Shown here: in pieces, positions 44,204-53,643 of the stretch | Position numbering within the stretch: position 1 is the stretch's first letter | How the letters are laid out: each line of letters begins with the position of its first letter | Source of the DNA: Streptomyces sp. TS71-3 | GTDB taxonomy: Bacteria; Actinomycetota; Actinomycetes; Streptomycetales; Streptomycetaceae | Assembly: GCF_018327685.1 (NCBI RefSeq) | Contig: NZ_BNEL01000001.1 | Span: forward strand, 124,001 to 188,000 | Length of the DNA stretch: 64,000 nt | Reading direction: 5' to 3' | The notes under the pieces: generated by a model | Databases searched by the model: none | Told to the model about the DNA's origin: nothing | The model's input: only the letters and a program-made list of their open reading frames with translations | Program-made: the position numbers and the translations under genes

Positions 44204-44908
44204 TCAGCCGGACACGATCAGACCCTCGACGGGGCCGGACAGGGCGCTCTTGAAGTGGCGACTGGAGTCGTCGGCGAGGAGTTCGGTCTCGCCGGAGGCG
44301 AGGGCGTTGACGATGTCCGCGGCCACCTTGGCGGGGTCGTTCTTGGCGCCGGGGAGGTTCCGGACGAGATCGGTGTCCGTCAGGCTGAGTTGGACGCCGA
44401 GGACCTGGGTGCCCTGCGCGGACAGTTCCGCCCGCATGGTGTTGGTCATGGAGATCAGGGCCGCCTTCGCCGCGCCGTGGGTGCCCGAGCCGGGGAAGCC
44501 GGCGATCCACGCCGTCAGCGAGTGGAGGATGACGAGCGCACCGCCGCCGCCCGCCGCCAGCACGGGGGCGAACGCCTTGGCGACCCGCAGGGGCCCGAAG
44601 GCCACGATCCCGAAGACCCGCTCGACCTCCTCCTGGCTGTCCTGGAGGAGGGGGCCGAACGTCATGATGCCGGCGTTGTTCACCACGATCTGAACGTCGG
44701 CGGCGGCCCGCGCGAGCTCGCCGGCCGCCCTCGGGTCCCCCAGCTCGAACGCCAGCGGCACGATCCTCTGGTCACTCTCCGCGATCGGCGTCCGGGACGT
44801 GACGTACACCTTCGCCGCGCCCGCGCGCAGCAGTTCCTGGGTGATCTCCCTGCCCAGCCCGCGCTGGCCCCCGGTGACGAGGGCGGTCGCACCACTGACG
44901 GTAGTCAT
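44204..44908 (-). CDS. Short-chain dehydrogenase-like protein with altered catalytic site
   Basis: A 234-residue SDR. The NAD(P) motif TALVTGGQRGLGREI, the VNNAG (VVNNAGIM) strand and a catalytic Ser in LVILHSLTAWIAG are present. The usual YxxxK reads HGAAK: the conserved Tyr is His while the Lys is kept (GSGTHGAAKAALISM). Activity may therefore be lost or changed. The ATG at 44908 has AAGGAG eight bases upstream. It is divergent from a CGNR-type regulator, with a 32-bp palindrome between. Confidence 0.85.
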   Translation of the reverse strand: MTTVSGATALVTGGQRGLGREITQELLRAGAAKVYVTSRTPIAESDQRIVPLAFELGDPRAAGELARAAADVQIVVNNAGIMTFGPLLQDSQEEVERVFGIVAFGPLRVAKAFAPVLAAGGGGALVILHSLTAWIAGFPGSGTHGAAKAALISMTNTMRAELSAQGTQVLGVQLSLTDTDLVRNLPGAKNDPAKVAADIVNALASGETELLADDSSRHFKSALSGPVEGLIVSG

Positions 44909-44988
44909 GCTCGTACTCCTTGGTAGGGCTTGCGCCCTCGGTGATGGGGCTCGCGCCCTCGGTGATGAGGCTCGCACCCCTCGTCGTT

Positions 44989-45020
44989 CAACAGAAGCTA
45001 AGATCTCTTAGCTTCTGTTG
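44989..45020. promoter_or_regulatory. 32-bp palindromic operator
   Basis: CAACAGAAGCTAAG, four bases (ATCT), then CTTAGCTTCTGTTG: two perfect 14-bp arms. It lies 81 bp upstream of the SDR start and 44 bp upstream of the CGNR start, and is AT-rich for this genome, so it is very likely a regulator binding site. Confidence 0.8.
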
Positions 45021-45063
45021 AGCATGACGTCACTCGGCGACTGAGTCAAATATGCTGTTCCTT

Positions 45064-45741
45064 ATGTCTTGGATCGCGACGGAAAGGTTCGAGGCCCGGA
45101 CCGCTCCGGCCGGCCTCGCCCTCGTACAGGAACTGATCAACACCCACGCCGTGGAGCGCGGTCCCGGCGCCGACCTGCTCGCCGACCGCGCGCCGGCGCA
45201 GGAGTGGCTGGCCGGGGCCGCTCGGCAGTGGGCCGAGAGCAGGGGGGCCGACGCTCCGCAGGTGTCCCTCTCGGACGCCGACGTGGAGGCCCTGCGGGAC
45301 CTCAGGGCGCTGGTGGTCGAGATGCTCGCGGTGCCCTTCGACGAACGGCCCGCCGGCGCCCCGGGCCCGTTCGCCGGCCTCACGGGGCGCGCCCCGGTGG
45401 TCCTCGTCTCCGACCCCCAGGGGCGGGTGGGGCTGATGCCGTCCGGTACGGGCCTCGGGTGGCTCGAATCAGCCGTGTGGTCGGAGATCCTGCTCGCCCA
45501 GCAGAGCGGCGAGTGGGCGCGCCTCAAACTGTGCCGCGAATCCGGCTGCCGCTCCGCCTTCTACGACACGTCCCGCAACAGCAGCGGCGTCTGGCACAAC
45601 GTCCGCACCTGCGGCAACATCGCGAACCTCCGAGCTGCGCGCGACCGGAAGAAGCAGCGGACCACGGCGGACGGGGGCCCCGGCCGGGGCGGGGAGCCGG
45701 CGGGCGCGCAGGAGGCGGCGGACAGCCGGGGAAGGGCGTAG
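45064..45741 (+). CDS. ABATE/CGNR zinc-finger regulator
   Basis: A 225-residue protein. The N-terminal part (LALVQELINTHAVERG, LADRAPAQEWLAG, VSLSDADVEALRDLRALV) is an ABATE-type domain. The C-terminus is the CGNR zinc-finger segment: two Cys in KLCRESGCRSAFYD, SSGVWHNVRTCGNIANLRAA with the third Cys. The namesake motif reads CGNI rather than CGNR. Such proteins bind DNA, often at their own promoters. The ATG at 45064 is chosen over 45052 because MSWIATERF is closer to a normal start. It most likely binds the palindrome upstream and controls the divergent SDR. Confidence 0.82.
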   Translation: MSWIATERFEARTAPAGLALVQELINTHAVERGPGADLLADRAPAQEWLAGAARQWAESRGADAPQVSLSDADVEALRDLRALVVEMLAVPFDERPAGAPGPFAGLTGRAPVVLVSDPQGRVGLMPSGTGLGWLESAVWSEILLAQQSGEWARLKLCRESGCRSAFYDTSRNSSGVWHNVRTCGNIANLRAARDRKKQRTTADGGPGRGGEPAGAQEAADSRGRA

Positions 45742-45825
45742 GACCCTCAGGGAGGGGCGTAGGACCCTCGACGGCCCGGGTCCACCCGTGCCAGGATCCA
45801 GGCATGATGACGACCCGAAAGGTCC

Positions 45826-46305
45826 ATGCCGCGTAGACGGCCCCGAACCCTGCGCATCGAGCAGTGGAAACCGCCGCACGGCCTCTACCGCCAGATCCCC
45901 TGGCCGACCCGCGTCGACCGCCTGTTCCCCAGGACCGTCTCCGCCGTCCACCGGGCGGAGACACTCCGCTGGGGAGACGAGTCGGGCATATGGCCGGGTG
46001 CCACAGCGGCGGCACTCTGGTCATATCGCCGATTCCTCGGGCGCCGGGGCCGGCACCTGTACGTGCTCAGATCCCGCTGCGGCTGCTTCGGCTGCGAACT
46101 CGAAGTGAACGTGACCGTGGCGCGGGACGTCCTCGAACTGGTCGTGCCGACGCTTCCCCGCCGTGCCCGCGCCGAGTTGGAAGAACTCCTCGCGGACCTG
46201 GACGAACGGCTGTGGCGCCGGACCCTGCCCGATCCCACCGCGACCAGGAACCCCGGAAGAGCCTGGTGGCACACCAGGATCGTCGACGAGACCAGCCATC
46301 TGTGA
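45826..46305 (+). CDS. Hypothetical basic protein
   Basis: A 159-residue, Arg-rich protein (start MPRRRPRTLRIEQWKPPHGL). It contains the Cys pair CGCFGCE, several Trp and a helical C-terminal half (RRARAELEELLADLDERLWR). I know no family. AAAGG lies about five bases before the ATG. The balanced codon use and compact composition suggest a real gene. Confidence 0.6.
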   Translation: MPRRRPRTLRIEQWKPPHGLYRQIPWPTRVDRLFPRTVSAVHRAETLRWGDESGIWPGATAAALWSYRRFLGRRGRHLYVLRSRCGCFGCELEVNVTVARDVLELVVPTLPRRARAELEELLADLDERLWRRTLPDPTATRNPGRAWWHTRIVDETSHL

Positions 46306-46318
46306 GGGGCGAGGGAGC

Positions 46319-46440
46319 GCCGGGACGGGCAGCCCCGGGACAGGAAGTCCGGGGACAGGAAGTCCGGGGGCGGGCAGCCCGGGGGCGGGGAGCCCGGAGG
46401 CGGGCAGCCCCGGGACGGGGAGCCCGGGGGCGGGGGCCGC
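46319..46440. repeat. 15-bp tandem repeat, about eight copies
   Basis: Drifting copies of CCGGGGGCGGGCAGC / CCGGGGACAGGAAGT fill the gap between two genes with a 15-bp period. One shadow frame reads Gly-Ser-Pro-Gly-Thr repeats; no gene is supported. Confidence 0.8.
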
Positions 46441-46545
46441 CGGGTCCGCGGTTCGACGAGGGCCTGTCACCGGCGCGCGGGCGCGGTCACCGCCGCCCGT
46501 AAACCAGTGGCGTCCGCTCGGACGAGCCCCCTAGCTTGTGCGCTC

Positions 46546-47376
46546 GTGACCGACGATCCGAGGACGGCCCGCCCGAATCCGCCCGGCCTCGGGCGGGTGT
46601 TCAACGAGATACCGGAGCTCTACGACCGGGTCAGGCCGGGATACCCCGACGAGCTGTTCGGGGACCTGGCCGCCCTCACCGGCATCGGCGCGGGCTCGCC
46701 GGTGCTGGAGGTGGGCCCCGGGACCGGCCAGGCGACGCGGTCCCTGGCAGCGCTCGGATGCACGGTGACCGCCGTCGAGCCGGGCGCGGACATGGCCGCA
46801 CTGGCCCGCCGGCGGACCGCGGCCTTCCGCGACGTCGGCGTCGAGACGTCGACGTTCGAGGAGTGGGACGACCGCGGCCGGCGCTTCGACGTCCTCGTGG
46901 CCGCCTCGTCGTGGCACTGGGTCGACCCGTCGATCGGCTGGCGGCGCGCGCACGACGTGCTGCGCCCCGGAGGCTGGATGGCGCTGCTCGGCAACGTCGT
47001 CGTCCGCAGACCCGGAGAGCCGGAGGTCTACGCCGAGACGGCCGACCTCCACGAGCGGTTCTCGCCGGGGAACCCGGGCTGGGGCCATCCGCCGCTGGAG
47101 GACGACGTGCGCGCCACCGGCGGGGGCTGGGGACTGGTCGAGGGCCCCGGAGGGCTGTTCGGCCCGACGACGGTGCGCTGGTATCCGGCCGTCCAGTGGT
47201 TCGACGCGGAGGGCTTCACCGATCTCCTCCGCTCGACGTCGCTGTACCGGAGGCTCGACCGCGAGGTCCGTGATCCCCTGCTCGACGCCATCGCCGAGCG
47301 GATCCGCACGCGGATGGGCGACCGGGTGCCACGCCGTTACCTGAGCGTCCTGCGGGCCGGAGCGCGCCTGGGGTGA
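46546..47376 (+). CDS. SAM-dependent methyltransferase
   Basis: A 276-residue class I methyltransferase. Motif I is VLEVGPGTGQATRSLAALG, the acidic end of strand 2 is TAVEPG, and FDVLVAASSWHWVDPSIGWR is motif II; LRPGGWMALLG is motif III. FNEIPELYDRVRPGYPDEL at the N-terminus is common to this small-molecule group. The GTG at 46546 has no ribosome-binding site. A TAGCTT box eight bases upstream suggests leaderless transcription. The substrate is unknown. Confidence 0.88.
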   Translation: MTDDPRTARPNPPGLGRVFNEIPELYDRVRPGYPDELFGDLAALTGIGAGSPVLEVGPGTGQATRSLAALGCTVTAVEPGADMAALARRRTAAFRDVGVETSTFEEWDDRGRRFDVLVAASSWHWVDPSIGWRRAHDVLRPGGWMALLGNVVVRRPGEPEVYAETADLHERFSPGNPGWGHPPLEDDVRATGGGWGLVEGPGGLFGPTTVRWYPAVQWFDAEGFTDLLRSTSLYRRLDREVRDPLLDAIAERIRTRMGDRVPRRYLSVLRAGARLG

Positions 47377-47491
47377 GTCGGGTGGAGTGAGTTGGGTGAA
47401 GTGAATCGCGCGGAGTGAGGTGCCCGGAGTGACGTGCCCGGAGTGGGGCGGGGCCTTTCTGCGAGATACCGGCGCCACGCCGCGTGGGGCC

Positions 47492-48367
47492 TCACCCCGC
47501 GTCCGGCGGTACCAGGGAATCGGCCAGGTCGGCGAAGTCGCGGATGAGCGGGGAGCGGCGCGTGGCGGTCCAGGCCAGGCAGACCTGGCCCGGTCCCAGG
47601 CCGTCGACGGGGACGGCGACGACGTCGCGGCGGGTGTAGAACGCGGCGGTGGACAGCGGCAGGACGCAGATCCCCGCACCCGCCGCGACCAGCTCCAGCT
47701 TCTCCTCCACGCTGTCGATGGGCGGGACCTCGGCGCGCTCGCCGGTGCGCAGCTCGCGGGCCACGTCACGCCACTCCGGTACCGCGTCCGGGTCCTGGAG
47801 CAGATGGTCATCGGCCAGATCGCCGACCGTGACGGCGGACTTTCCCGCCAGCCGGTGGTCGGCGGGCAGCACGGCGAGGCGGGGCTCCGCGAACAGGGGC
47901 TGGACGTGCAGGCCGCTCTGGTCGGCGGGCAGGCGGACGATGCTGACGTCGGCCCGGCCGTCGCGCAGGACCTCGACCTGGTCGTTCCAGCCCGTTCGCA
48001 ACAGCCGGACGCTCAACGCGGGGTGCTTCGCCGTGAGCGCGCGTACCGCGGGGGTGACGGTGATGCCGGGCATGAAGCCGATCGTGAACGTCGGCCTCTC
48101 CGCGGCGGCCGCGGTCACCCGGCGCACCATCGCCGCGGACGCCGCGAGAAGCGGCCTCGCCTCGTCGAGCAGTTGCGCCCCGGCGTCGGTCAGGACGCTG
48201 CCCCGGCGGTCACGGCGCAGGAGCCGCACGCCCAACTCGCCCTCCAGCGCGCGTACCTGACGGGTCAGGGCCGGCTGGGCGATGTGCAGCCGCTCCGCGG
48301 CGCGACCGAAGTGCAGCTCCTCGGCGACCGCCACGAAATAGCGCAGTTTCCGCAGGTCAACATCCAT
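47492..48367 (-). CDS. LysR-family regulator
   Basis: A 291-residue LysR regulator. The HTH is VDLRKLRYFVAVAEELHFGR, followed by AAERLHIAQPALTRQVRALE. The effector domain has FTIGFMPGITVTPAVRAL and later VAAGAGICVLPLS. It lies 156 bp downstream of the epimerase-like gene on the same strand, and the gap contains GTACTCCGCCGGTG-like tandem repeats, so it may have its own promoter. It probably controls a neighbour; none is certain. Confidence 0.9.
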   Translation of the reverse strand: MDVDLRKLRYFVAVAEELHFGRAAERLHIAQPALTRQVRALEGELGVRLLRRDRRGSVLTDAGAQLLDEARPLLAASAAMVRRVTAAAAERPTFTIGFMPGITVTPAVRALTAKHPALSVRLLRTGWNDQVEVLRDGRADVSIVRLPADQSGLHVQPLFAEPRLAVLPADHRLAGKSAVTVGDLADDHLLQDPDAVPEWRDVARELRTGERAEVPPIDSVEEKLELVAAGAGICVLPLSTAAFYTRRDVVAVPVDGLGPGQVCLAWTATRRSPLIRDFADLADSLVPPDAG

Positions 48368-48523
48368 GCCGCTGCCACATCCAGACGTCGCGCATCCGCT
48401 TCCCTTCCCTTTGTACTCCGCCGGTGTACTCCTTGTACTCCGGCGGTGTACCCCGCTGCTGTGCCCTGCCGGTGTGCCCCGCCGGGGGCCCGTACCCGGG
48501 CGGCACGCGGCGAGGCGCGGCGC
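48368..48523. repeat. Short tandem repeats upstream of the LysR gene
   Basis: Copies of GTACTCCGCCGGTGTACTCC and GTGCCCTGCCGGTGTGCCCC run from about 48414 to 48485. They lie in what should be the LysR promoter region. Confidence 0.6.
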
Positions 48524-49381
48524 TCACCCCTGCGCGAAGACGGACAGCGGGTCGGTGTGTGCGGGTACCCAGCCGAGCTCGGCGCCCGCGCGGGCCGGCG
48601 TGAGCTGCTGGTCGAGGGCGAAGGCGTCGGCGACGGGGCCCATCTGCTCCCGTGCCTGCTCCATCGTGAGGGACCTGGTCCTGCCCTCAAGGCCCGCGCC
48701 GTGGCTGACGGCCTCGGCGACCTCCTTGGCCGTCGGGTTCACGCCGCCGACGCCCGCGTAGACGGATCCGGCACGCGCGTGCAGGGCGGCCGTGTACAGC
48801 TCGGCGAGGTCGTCGACGTGGACGAGGGCCCAGTGCTGCGAGCCGCCGCCGATGTGGGCGACGGCGCCGGCCTCGACGCCGGGCCGGGTGAAGAAGACGT
48901 CGATGAGGCCTTTTCCTCCCCCGTACACGAGGCCGGCTCGGATGACGACGGGCCGGCCGCCGCGTGCGGCGCGGCCGAGGACGGCGTCCTCCACCGGGTG
49001 GCGCCAGGCGACCAGGGCGGGCGGGTTCCACGGCGCGTCCTCGTCCACGACACCGTCCGTGTCGCCGTAGACCCAGGTGCCGCCGGTGTGGACGTACGTG
49101 CCGGCGCCGATGCCGTCCTGCATCGCGGTGGCCGCCGCGAGATCCTCCTCGCCCGTCTCGGCCTGCGCGAGGTGGATGACGGCTTCGGCGTGCGCGGCGG
49201 CCTCGTTCAGCACGTCCAGGTCGGTGAGGCCGCCGCGCACGGGCTCCGCGCCCAGCGCCTGGACGGCCTGAGCCGCCTGCTCGCTGCGGGCCAGGGCCCT
49301 GACCGTGTGGCCGTGCCCGAACAGCGAACTGATCACGGCTTTGCCGATGTAACCGGAGCCGCCGGTGACGAAGACCTTCAT
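48524..49381 (-). CDS. NAD-dependent epimerase/dehydratase-like SDR
   Basis: A 285-residue extended SDR. The nucleotide loop is FVTGGSGYIGKAVISSL, followed by HLAQAE at strand 4. VIRAGLVYGGGKGLI and WALVHVDDLAELYTAAL are typical of NAD(P)-dependent reductases/epimerases of the SDR_a5-like group. The usual catalytic YxxxK is not obvious (HTGGTWVYGDT occupies the Ser/Tyr region). GAAGGGA lies about eight bases before the ATG at 49381. Divergent from the PP2C gene, with a 394-bp gap. Confidence 0.85.
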   Translation of the reverse strand: MKVFVTGGSGYIGKAVISSLFGHGHTVRALARSEQAAQAVQALGAEPVRGGLTDLDVLNEAAAHAEAVIHLAQAETGEEDLAAATAMQDGIGAGTYVHTGGTWVYGDTDGVVDEDAPWNPPALVAWRHPVEDAVLGRAARGGRPVVIRAGLVYGGGKGLIDVFFTRPGVEAGAVAHIGGGSQHWALVHVDDLAELYTAALHARAGSVYAGVGGVNPTAKEVAEAVSHGAGLEGRTRSLTMEQAREQMGPVADAFALDQQLTPARAGAELGWVPAHTDPLSVFAQG

Positions 49382-49775
49382 ACGGTGATTCCCTTCCGTT
49401 CTTTCCCTCCGGAGACTTCCGGAGTCGGCCGGAGTTTTTCCGGGGCGTTCCGGAGCCGCCGGGAGAGCTTTTCTCTGCTGCTCCATCCTGGGATCTGCCG
49501 CGCACCCGCGTCCAAGACCTGTTCCGCCCCCTGTGATGCCGCTTCGGCATGAGGACTGGTCGCAGCGGGGCTGCCACCACCGGCCTGGCCTCGAAGTTCT
49601 TCGTGGTCGACGGGTGCGTGCGAGGCCTGTCGCCCGACGCCGGCGAGAGGTTCGGCGATGCCTGATGATTAGTCCGCTGATGCGTTTTCCAGGCGCGTGG
49701 ATCTCGTTAGTCTTGGGGGGTGTGTTCAACGGCCCCGAGTGTGCCGGGTGAAATGGGGCCACGGAGGGTATCGGG
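49382..49775. promoter_or_regulatory. Divergent promoter gap with CCGGAG repeats
   Basis: Between 49405 and 49465 TTCCGGAG or CCGGAG recurs five times. A 38-codon frame at 49549-49665 (contains GLASKFFVVDG) has no further support. The segment 49660-49720 is AT-richer and should hold the PP2C promoter. Confidence 0.4.
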
Positions 49776-52181
49776 ATGACGAGCACCCCTGAAACGGCTG
49801 GGAAGACCGCTGCGAAGACCGCCGCGAAAACCGTTGCGAATATCGCTGGCAACGCCGCCGGAAATTCCACTGGCAATGCCGCGGCCAACGCCGTTGCAAA
49901 GAAGAGGCGGGTAACCGTCGATTTCACGCACGGCAGGTCCGAGGGCACCCCGCCCGCCGTCGCGCTGGTCGGCTCCGACGGGACGGTCCTGGCGTGGGGA
50001 ACGGGCTGCCGGCGACTGCTCGGCCACCGTGCCGAGGACGTCGTCGGGGAACCGGTGACGCGGCTCCTGGCCGCCCCTGACCGGCCGGTCTCCTGGTCCC
50101 CGACACCGGGGGCCATAAGCCGGCGCGGTGCCCGGAGCACCGCGCGCGCCGCGGTGGAGCTCAGGCACCGCGACGGCGGCGTCCTCCGGGTGGCCGTGGA
50201 GATCATCGGGCTCACCGGCGCGGACGGCGAGCGGTGCCGGCTCGTCGCCGCCATGGGGCCGGCGGACAGCGCGGAGGCGGCGCCCACGGCGGACGCGGGC
50301 GGGTCAGAGGCGGAGCGGGAGTCGGAGGCAGGGGCAGAGCCGGGGAAGGAGTCAGGACCGGAGGCCGGGGCGGGGCCGGGGGAGGAGTCAGGGCCCGAGG
50401 AATCAGGACCGGAGGAGTCAGAGCCGGAGGCGGGGGCAGAGCCGCGGGAGGAGCCAGGACCGGAGGAGCCACGATCGCAGGAGCCGGGACCGCAGGAGTC
50501 GGAGAAGGGAGCGGAAGCGCTCCTCGACCTCTGCCCGCTGTCGGTGACGGTGTGGGACACCGACATGCGGCTGGTGTGGGCGAACCGCGCCGCGCGCCAA
50601 GTGGCGGGGCTCCTGGACACGCGCGCCTCGGGGCCGTCGCCACGACTGGTCCTGCGGGGCTTCGACCGGACCGTCTCCGAGCCGGTGATGCGGGAGGCGC
50701 TGGGGTCGGGGGAGCCGGTCGCCGACCACGTGGTGCGGTGGGTGTCGCCCGAGGACGGCCGGGAGGCCGTGTTCTCCGCCTCCCTGGTGCCCCTCGCGTC
50801 GGGCGACGGCACTCCGGTGGGCCTCGTCAGCATCGCCCTGGACATCACCCAGGGATGGGAGCGCGACCGGCTGGCCCTGCTCGGGCGCGCGGCCCACCGC
50901 ATCGGCACCACCCTCGACGTGAAGACGACCGCGCAGGAACTCGCCGACACGGCCGTCCCCGTCCTCGCCGACTACGTCGCCGTGGACCTGGCCGAGTCGG
51001 TGCCGCTCGGCGGGGAGCCGCTGGAGCGGATGTCGGAGGGCGAGTTCGGCATCCCCGTGTTCCGGCGCGCGGGCGTGGCCTCCGCCCACGAAGGGGTGCC
51101 CGAGGCGCCCTTCTCGGTGGGCGACGTGGTGTACGTGCCGCCCACCTCCCCGTACCTCGGCGTGCTGCGCGAGGGCCGGTCCCTGCTCAGCCCCATCCTC
51201 GAAGTGGGCCGCGGCACGTGGCTGGACCACGATGCCGTCCGGCGGCAACGCGTCCTCGAAACGGGCATCCACTCGATGATGACGATCCCGCTCAGGGCAC
51301 GCGGCAAGGTCCTCGGCATCGCCGTCTTCGCCCGCAACGACAACGTGGCCCCCTTCTCCCAGAGCGACCTGCTGCTGGCGGAGGAACTCGCCATCCAGGC
51401 GTCGCTGAGCCTCGACAACGCGCACCGGTACACCCGCGAGCGCGCGGCGGCCCTCACCCTGCAGCGCAGCCTCCTGCCGGAAAGGCTCTCGGGCGGCAGC
51501 GCGGTGGACCTGGCCAGCCGCTACCTGCCCTCCGACCGGCACGAGGGCGTCGGCGGGGACTGGATGGACACCATCGAGCTGCCGGGCGGCAGGATCGCCC
51601 TGGTCATGGGCGACGTCGTGGGGCACGGCATCCACGCCGCCGCCACCATGGGACGCCTGCGCACGGCGGTCCACACCCTCGCCGTCCTCGACCAGCGCCC
51701 CGCGGCCCTGCTCGACCACCTCAACGACGTCACCGTCCAGCTCGCGCAGTCCGGCACCTGGACCACCGACTTTCCGTCGATCTCCGGTGCGAGCTGCCTG
51801 TACGCCGTCTACGACCCGGCCGAGCACGTGTGCACCGTGGCCCGTGCCGGCCACCCTCCGCCGATGCTGGTGACACCCGACGGCCGCGCGAGCATCGTCG
51901 ACACACCCGTGGGCCCGCCCATCGGGATCAGCACGGGCCCGTACGAGTCCGTCGACCTCGAACTCCCCGAGGGCAGCCTGCTCGCCCTGTACACCGACGG
52001 TCTCGTCGAGTCCCGCCGCATGGACATCGACGCCGGACTCGACCGGCTGCTCGCGGCACTGGAGCGGCCACCGGCCGATCTCGACTCCCTGTGCGCCCGC
52101 GTCATCGCCCTGATGACGGCGGACTCGCCACCGGAGGACGACGTGGCACTCCTGGTGGCCCGCACACGCGCCGCACGCTGA
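49776..52181 (+). CDS. PAS-PAS-GAF-PP2C (SpoIIE-type) phosphatase
   Basis: An 801-residue signalling protein. An Ala/Lys/Asn repeat N-terminus (residues 1-42) precedes PAS domain 1 (about 55-165), a Glu/Pro/Gly repeat linker (175-245), PAS 2 (250-360, CPLSVTVWDTDMRLVWANRA), GAF (375-545) and a SpoIIE-like PP2C domain (565-795) with GVGGDWMDTIELPGG, MGDVVGHGIHAA and SPPEDDVALLVART carrying the metal-site Asp residues. No kinase or HATPase domain is present. Such proteins dephosphorylate anti-sigma-antagonist partners in response to signals. The ATG at 49776 has GGAGGG about eight bases upstream. It is cytoplasmic. Confidence 0.92.
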   Translation: MTSTPETAGKTAAKTAAKTVANIAGNAAGNSTGNAAANAVAKKRRVTVDFTHGRSEGTPPAVALVGSDGTVLAWGTGCRRLLGHRAEDVVGEPVTRLLAAPDRPVSWSPTPGAISRRGARSTARAAVELRHRDGGVLRVAVEIIGLTGADGERCRLVAAMGPADSAEAAPTADAGGSEAERESEAGAEPGKESGPEAGAGPGEESGPEESGPEESEPEAGAEPREEPGPEEPRSQEPGPQESEKGAEALLDLCPLSVTVWDTDMRLVWANRAARQVAGLLDTRASGPSPRLVLRGFDRTVSEPVMREALGSGEPVADHVVRWVSPEDGREAVFSASLVPLASGDGTPVGLVSIALDITQGWERDRLALLGRAAHRIGTTLDVKTTAQELADTAVPVLADYVAVDLAESVPLGGEPLERMSEGEFGIPVFRRAGVASAHEGVPEAPFSVGDVVYVPPTSPYLGVLREGRSLLSPILEVGRGTWLDHDAVRRQRVLETGIHSMMTIPLRARGKVLGIAVFARNDNVAPFSQSDLLLAEELAIQASLSLDNAHRYTRERAAALTLQRSLLPERLSGGSAVDLASRYLPSDRHEGVGGDWMDTIELPGGRIALVMGDVVGHGIHAAATMGRLRTAVHTLAVLDQRPAALLDHLNDVTVQLAQSGTWTTDFPSISGASCLYAVYDPAEHVCTVARAGHPPPMLVTPDGRASIVDTPVGPPIGISTGPYESVDLELPEGSLLALYTDGLVESRRMDIDAGLDRLLAALERPPADLDSLCARVIALMTADSPPEDDVALLVARTRAAR

Positions 52182-52189
52182 GGCCGGCC

Positions 52190-53643
52190 TCCGACTCGAA
52201 GGCGGCCCCGTCTCGAAGCCGGCCTCCAGCAGCCGGTGGCTGCGGATGACCAGGGCGCCGGGGATGTTGTTCCAGTCCGCCCGGATCTCCGCGCCGAGCA
52301 CGTCGAAGTTGACCTTGTTGTCGTCCCCGTCCTGCTTCCCGATGTGCGCGTCGAGGAACATCTCGCGGATCCGGGCCGAGGTGGGGACGTCGAATTCGAG
52401 GTCGAGGAAGTACCAGCCGCCGCCCGTCCCCGCGTGCGCGCTGTGGGTGGCGGGCGGCAGATCCCCCGGATAGGGCTTGACGGTCGTGCCGTACTGGTCC
52501 TCCAGCCACTTGTACTTGGGCGTGCCCGGCTGTCCCGGCTCGACCGGTACGCCGTTCGCGTCGACGAGGGTGGTGGTGATGTCGGACGGCTTGACCGGGA
52601 ACTCGAAGGACGTCTGCTGGGCGCGGAGCTCGGCGAGTTCGGCGTACGCCCGGCGCAGGGCGGCGCCCGGTTCCGGGACGACGATGTCGTGGGTGAGGCG
52701 GAGCCCGTAGCGGTACAGCCGGACCCGCCACTTCCGCATCAGGCTGAAGTAGTCGACGCGCACCGGCTGGGGCGTGGTGTTCTTCAGGGTCCGCGTGGAG
52801 GTCTCCTCGGTGCCCGTCTCCGTCTTCGTGGAGATGGTGACCTTGTGCTCCTGCCGCGAGCGCGAGGACGCCTTCGACGTGGTGGCCCGCGCGTGCTTGA
52901 CGCTTTCGGTCGCCGACGCGGACTTCGAGTCCTGCGCGGTGAACCCGGTCGTGCTCGACCCCGAGATGATGGGGATGCCGCCCTGCACCGTGCCGGTGAT
53001 GTTGAACTGGTTGGAGTGCTGGCTCTGGGACGGCGTCGACTGCGAGATGTCGGTGTTGTCGGTGACCCCGGTCTCGCTCACCTCCTCCAGGGAGTCGGTG
53101 ACGATCGTCGTGAACTCCTTCGAGGTGACCGACCACTCCTTGTGGACGACCGCGGTCTCCTCGCCGGGCGCGAGCGGGACCGTGGAGACGAGCTCGCCGC
53201 GTTCGATGCCGCTCGGCACCATCTCGATGCGCTCCAGGTTGAGCATGCCGACGGGCGGCACCGCGGCACTCGCGTCGAGGGTGCGCAGGGCGACGATCGC
53301 CGAGTTGAGCGACTGGGCGGCGGCCGCGATGTCCTCGGCGCCCGGGATGCCCTCGCGGCCCTCGGCGCCCTCGCCGGACGGGGATGCCCCTGGCCCCCCT
53401 GCCCCTGGCCCCCCTGCCCCTGACCCCCTGTGCGTCCCTGAGCTGTTCGGCGCGCACGTTCACCAGCTCGTCCGCGAACGCCCTCAGCTCGGCGGACGGC
53501 AGCGCGGACAGAGCGGCGATGTCCGGTTGCAGCGCGGGGACCAGGGGGTCGGCGAAGGCGGTGAGCAGGTCGAAGGTGCCGGGGGAGACGGGTGGCGTGC
53601 GCTCGGCGGCCTGCGTGCGCGGCCGTGCCCAGCCAGGCGTCAC
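52190..53643 (-). pseudogene. Remnant of a large protein gene, frameshifted and lacking a stop
   Basis: A GTG at 53643 opens about 70 codons of convincing protein (PGTFDLLTAFADPLVPALQP, then SAELRAFADELVNVRAEQ) that lose sense in a G-rich repeat at 53384-53430. The frame one base over continues well (EDIAAAAQSLNSAIVALRTL, then LNLERIEMVPSGIERGELVS) to about 52200. There the sequence (HRLLEAGFETG) runs into the 3' end of the PP2C gene and finds no stop until deep inside it. The body is rich in Ser/Thr and has VDYFSLMRKWRVRLYRYGLR. I do not recognise the family. It looks truncated at both ends. Confidence 0.6.

Noticed and set aside
46163..46534. Collagen-like Gly-Ser-Pro-Gly-Thr repeat frame
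   Set aside because: It is a shadow of the 15-bp repeat overlapping the end of a better gene, with no ribosome-binding site.
50418..53261. A 947-codon minus-strand frame running antisense through the PP2C gene
   Set aside because: Past about 52200 the translation loses protein character and mirrors the PP2C coding strand. Long antisense frames are common at this GC content. Only the part above 52200 was kept, as a remnant.
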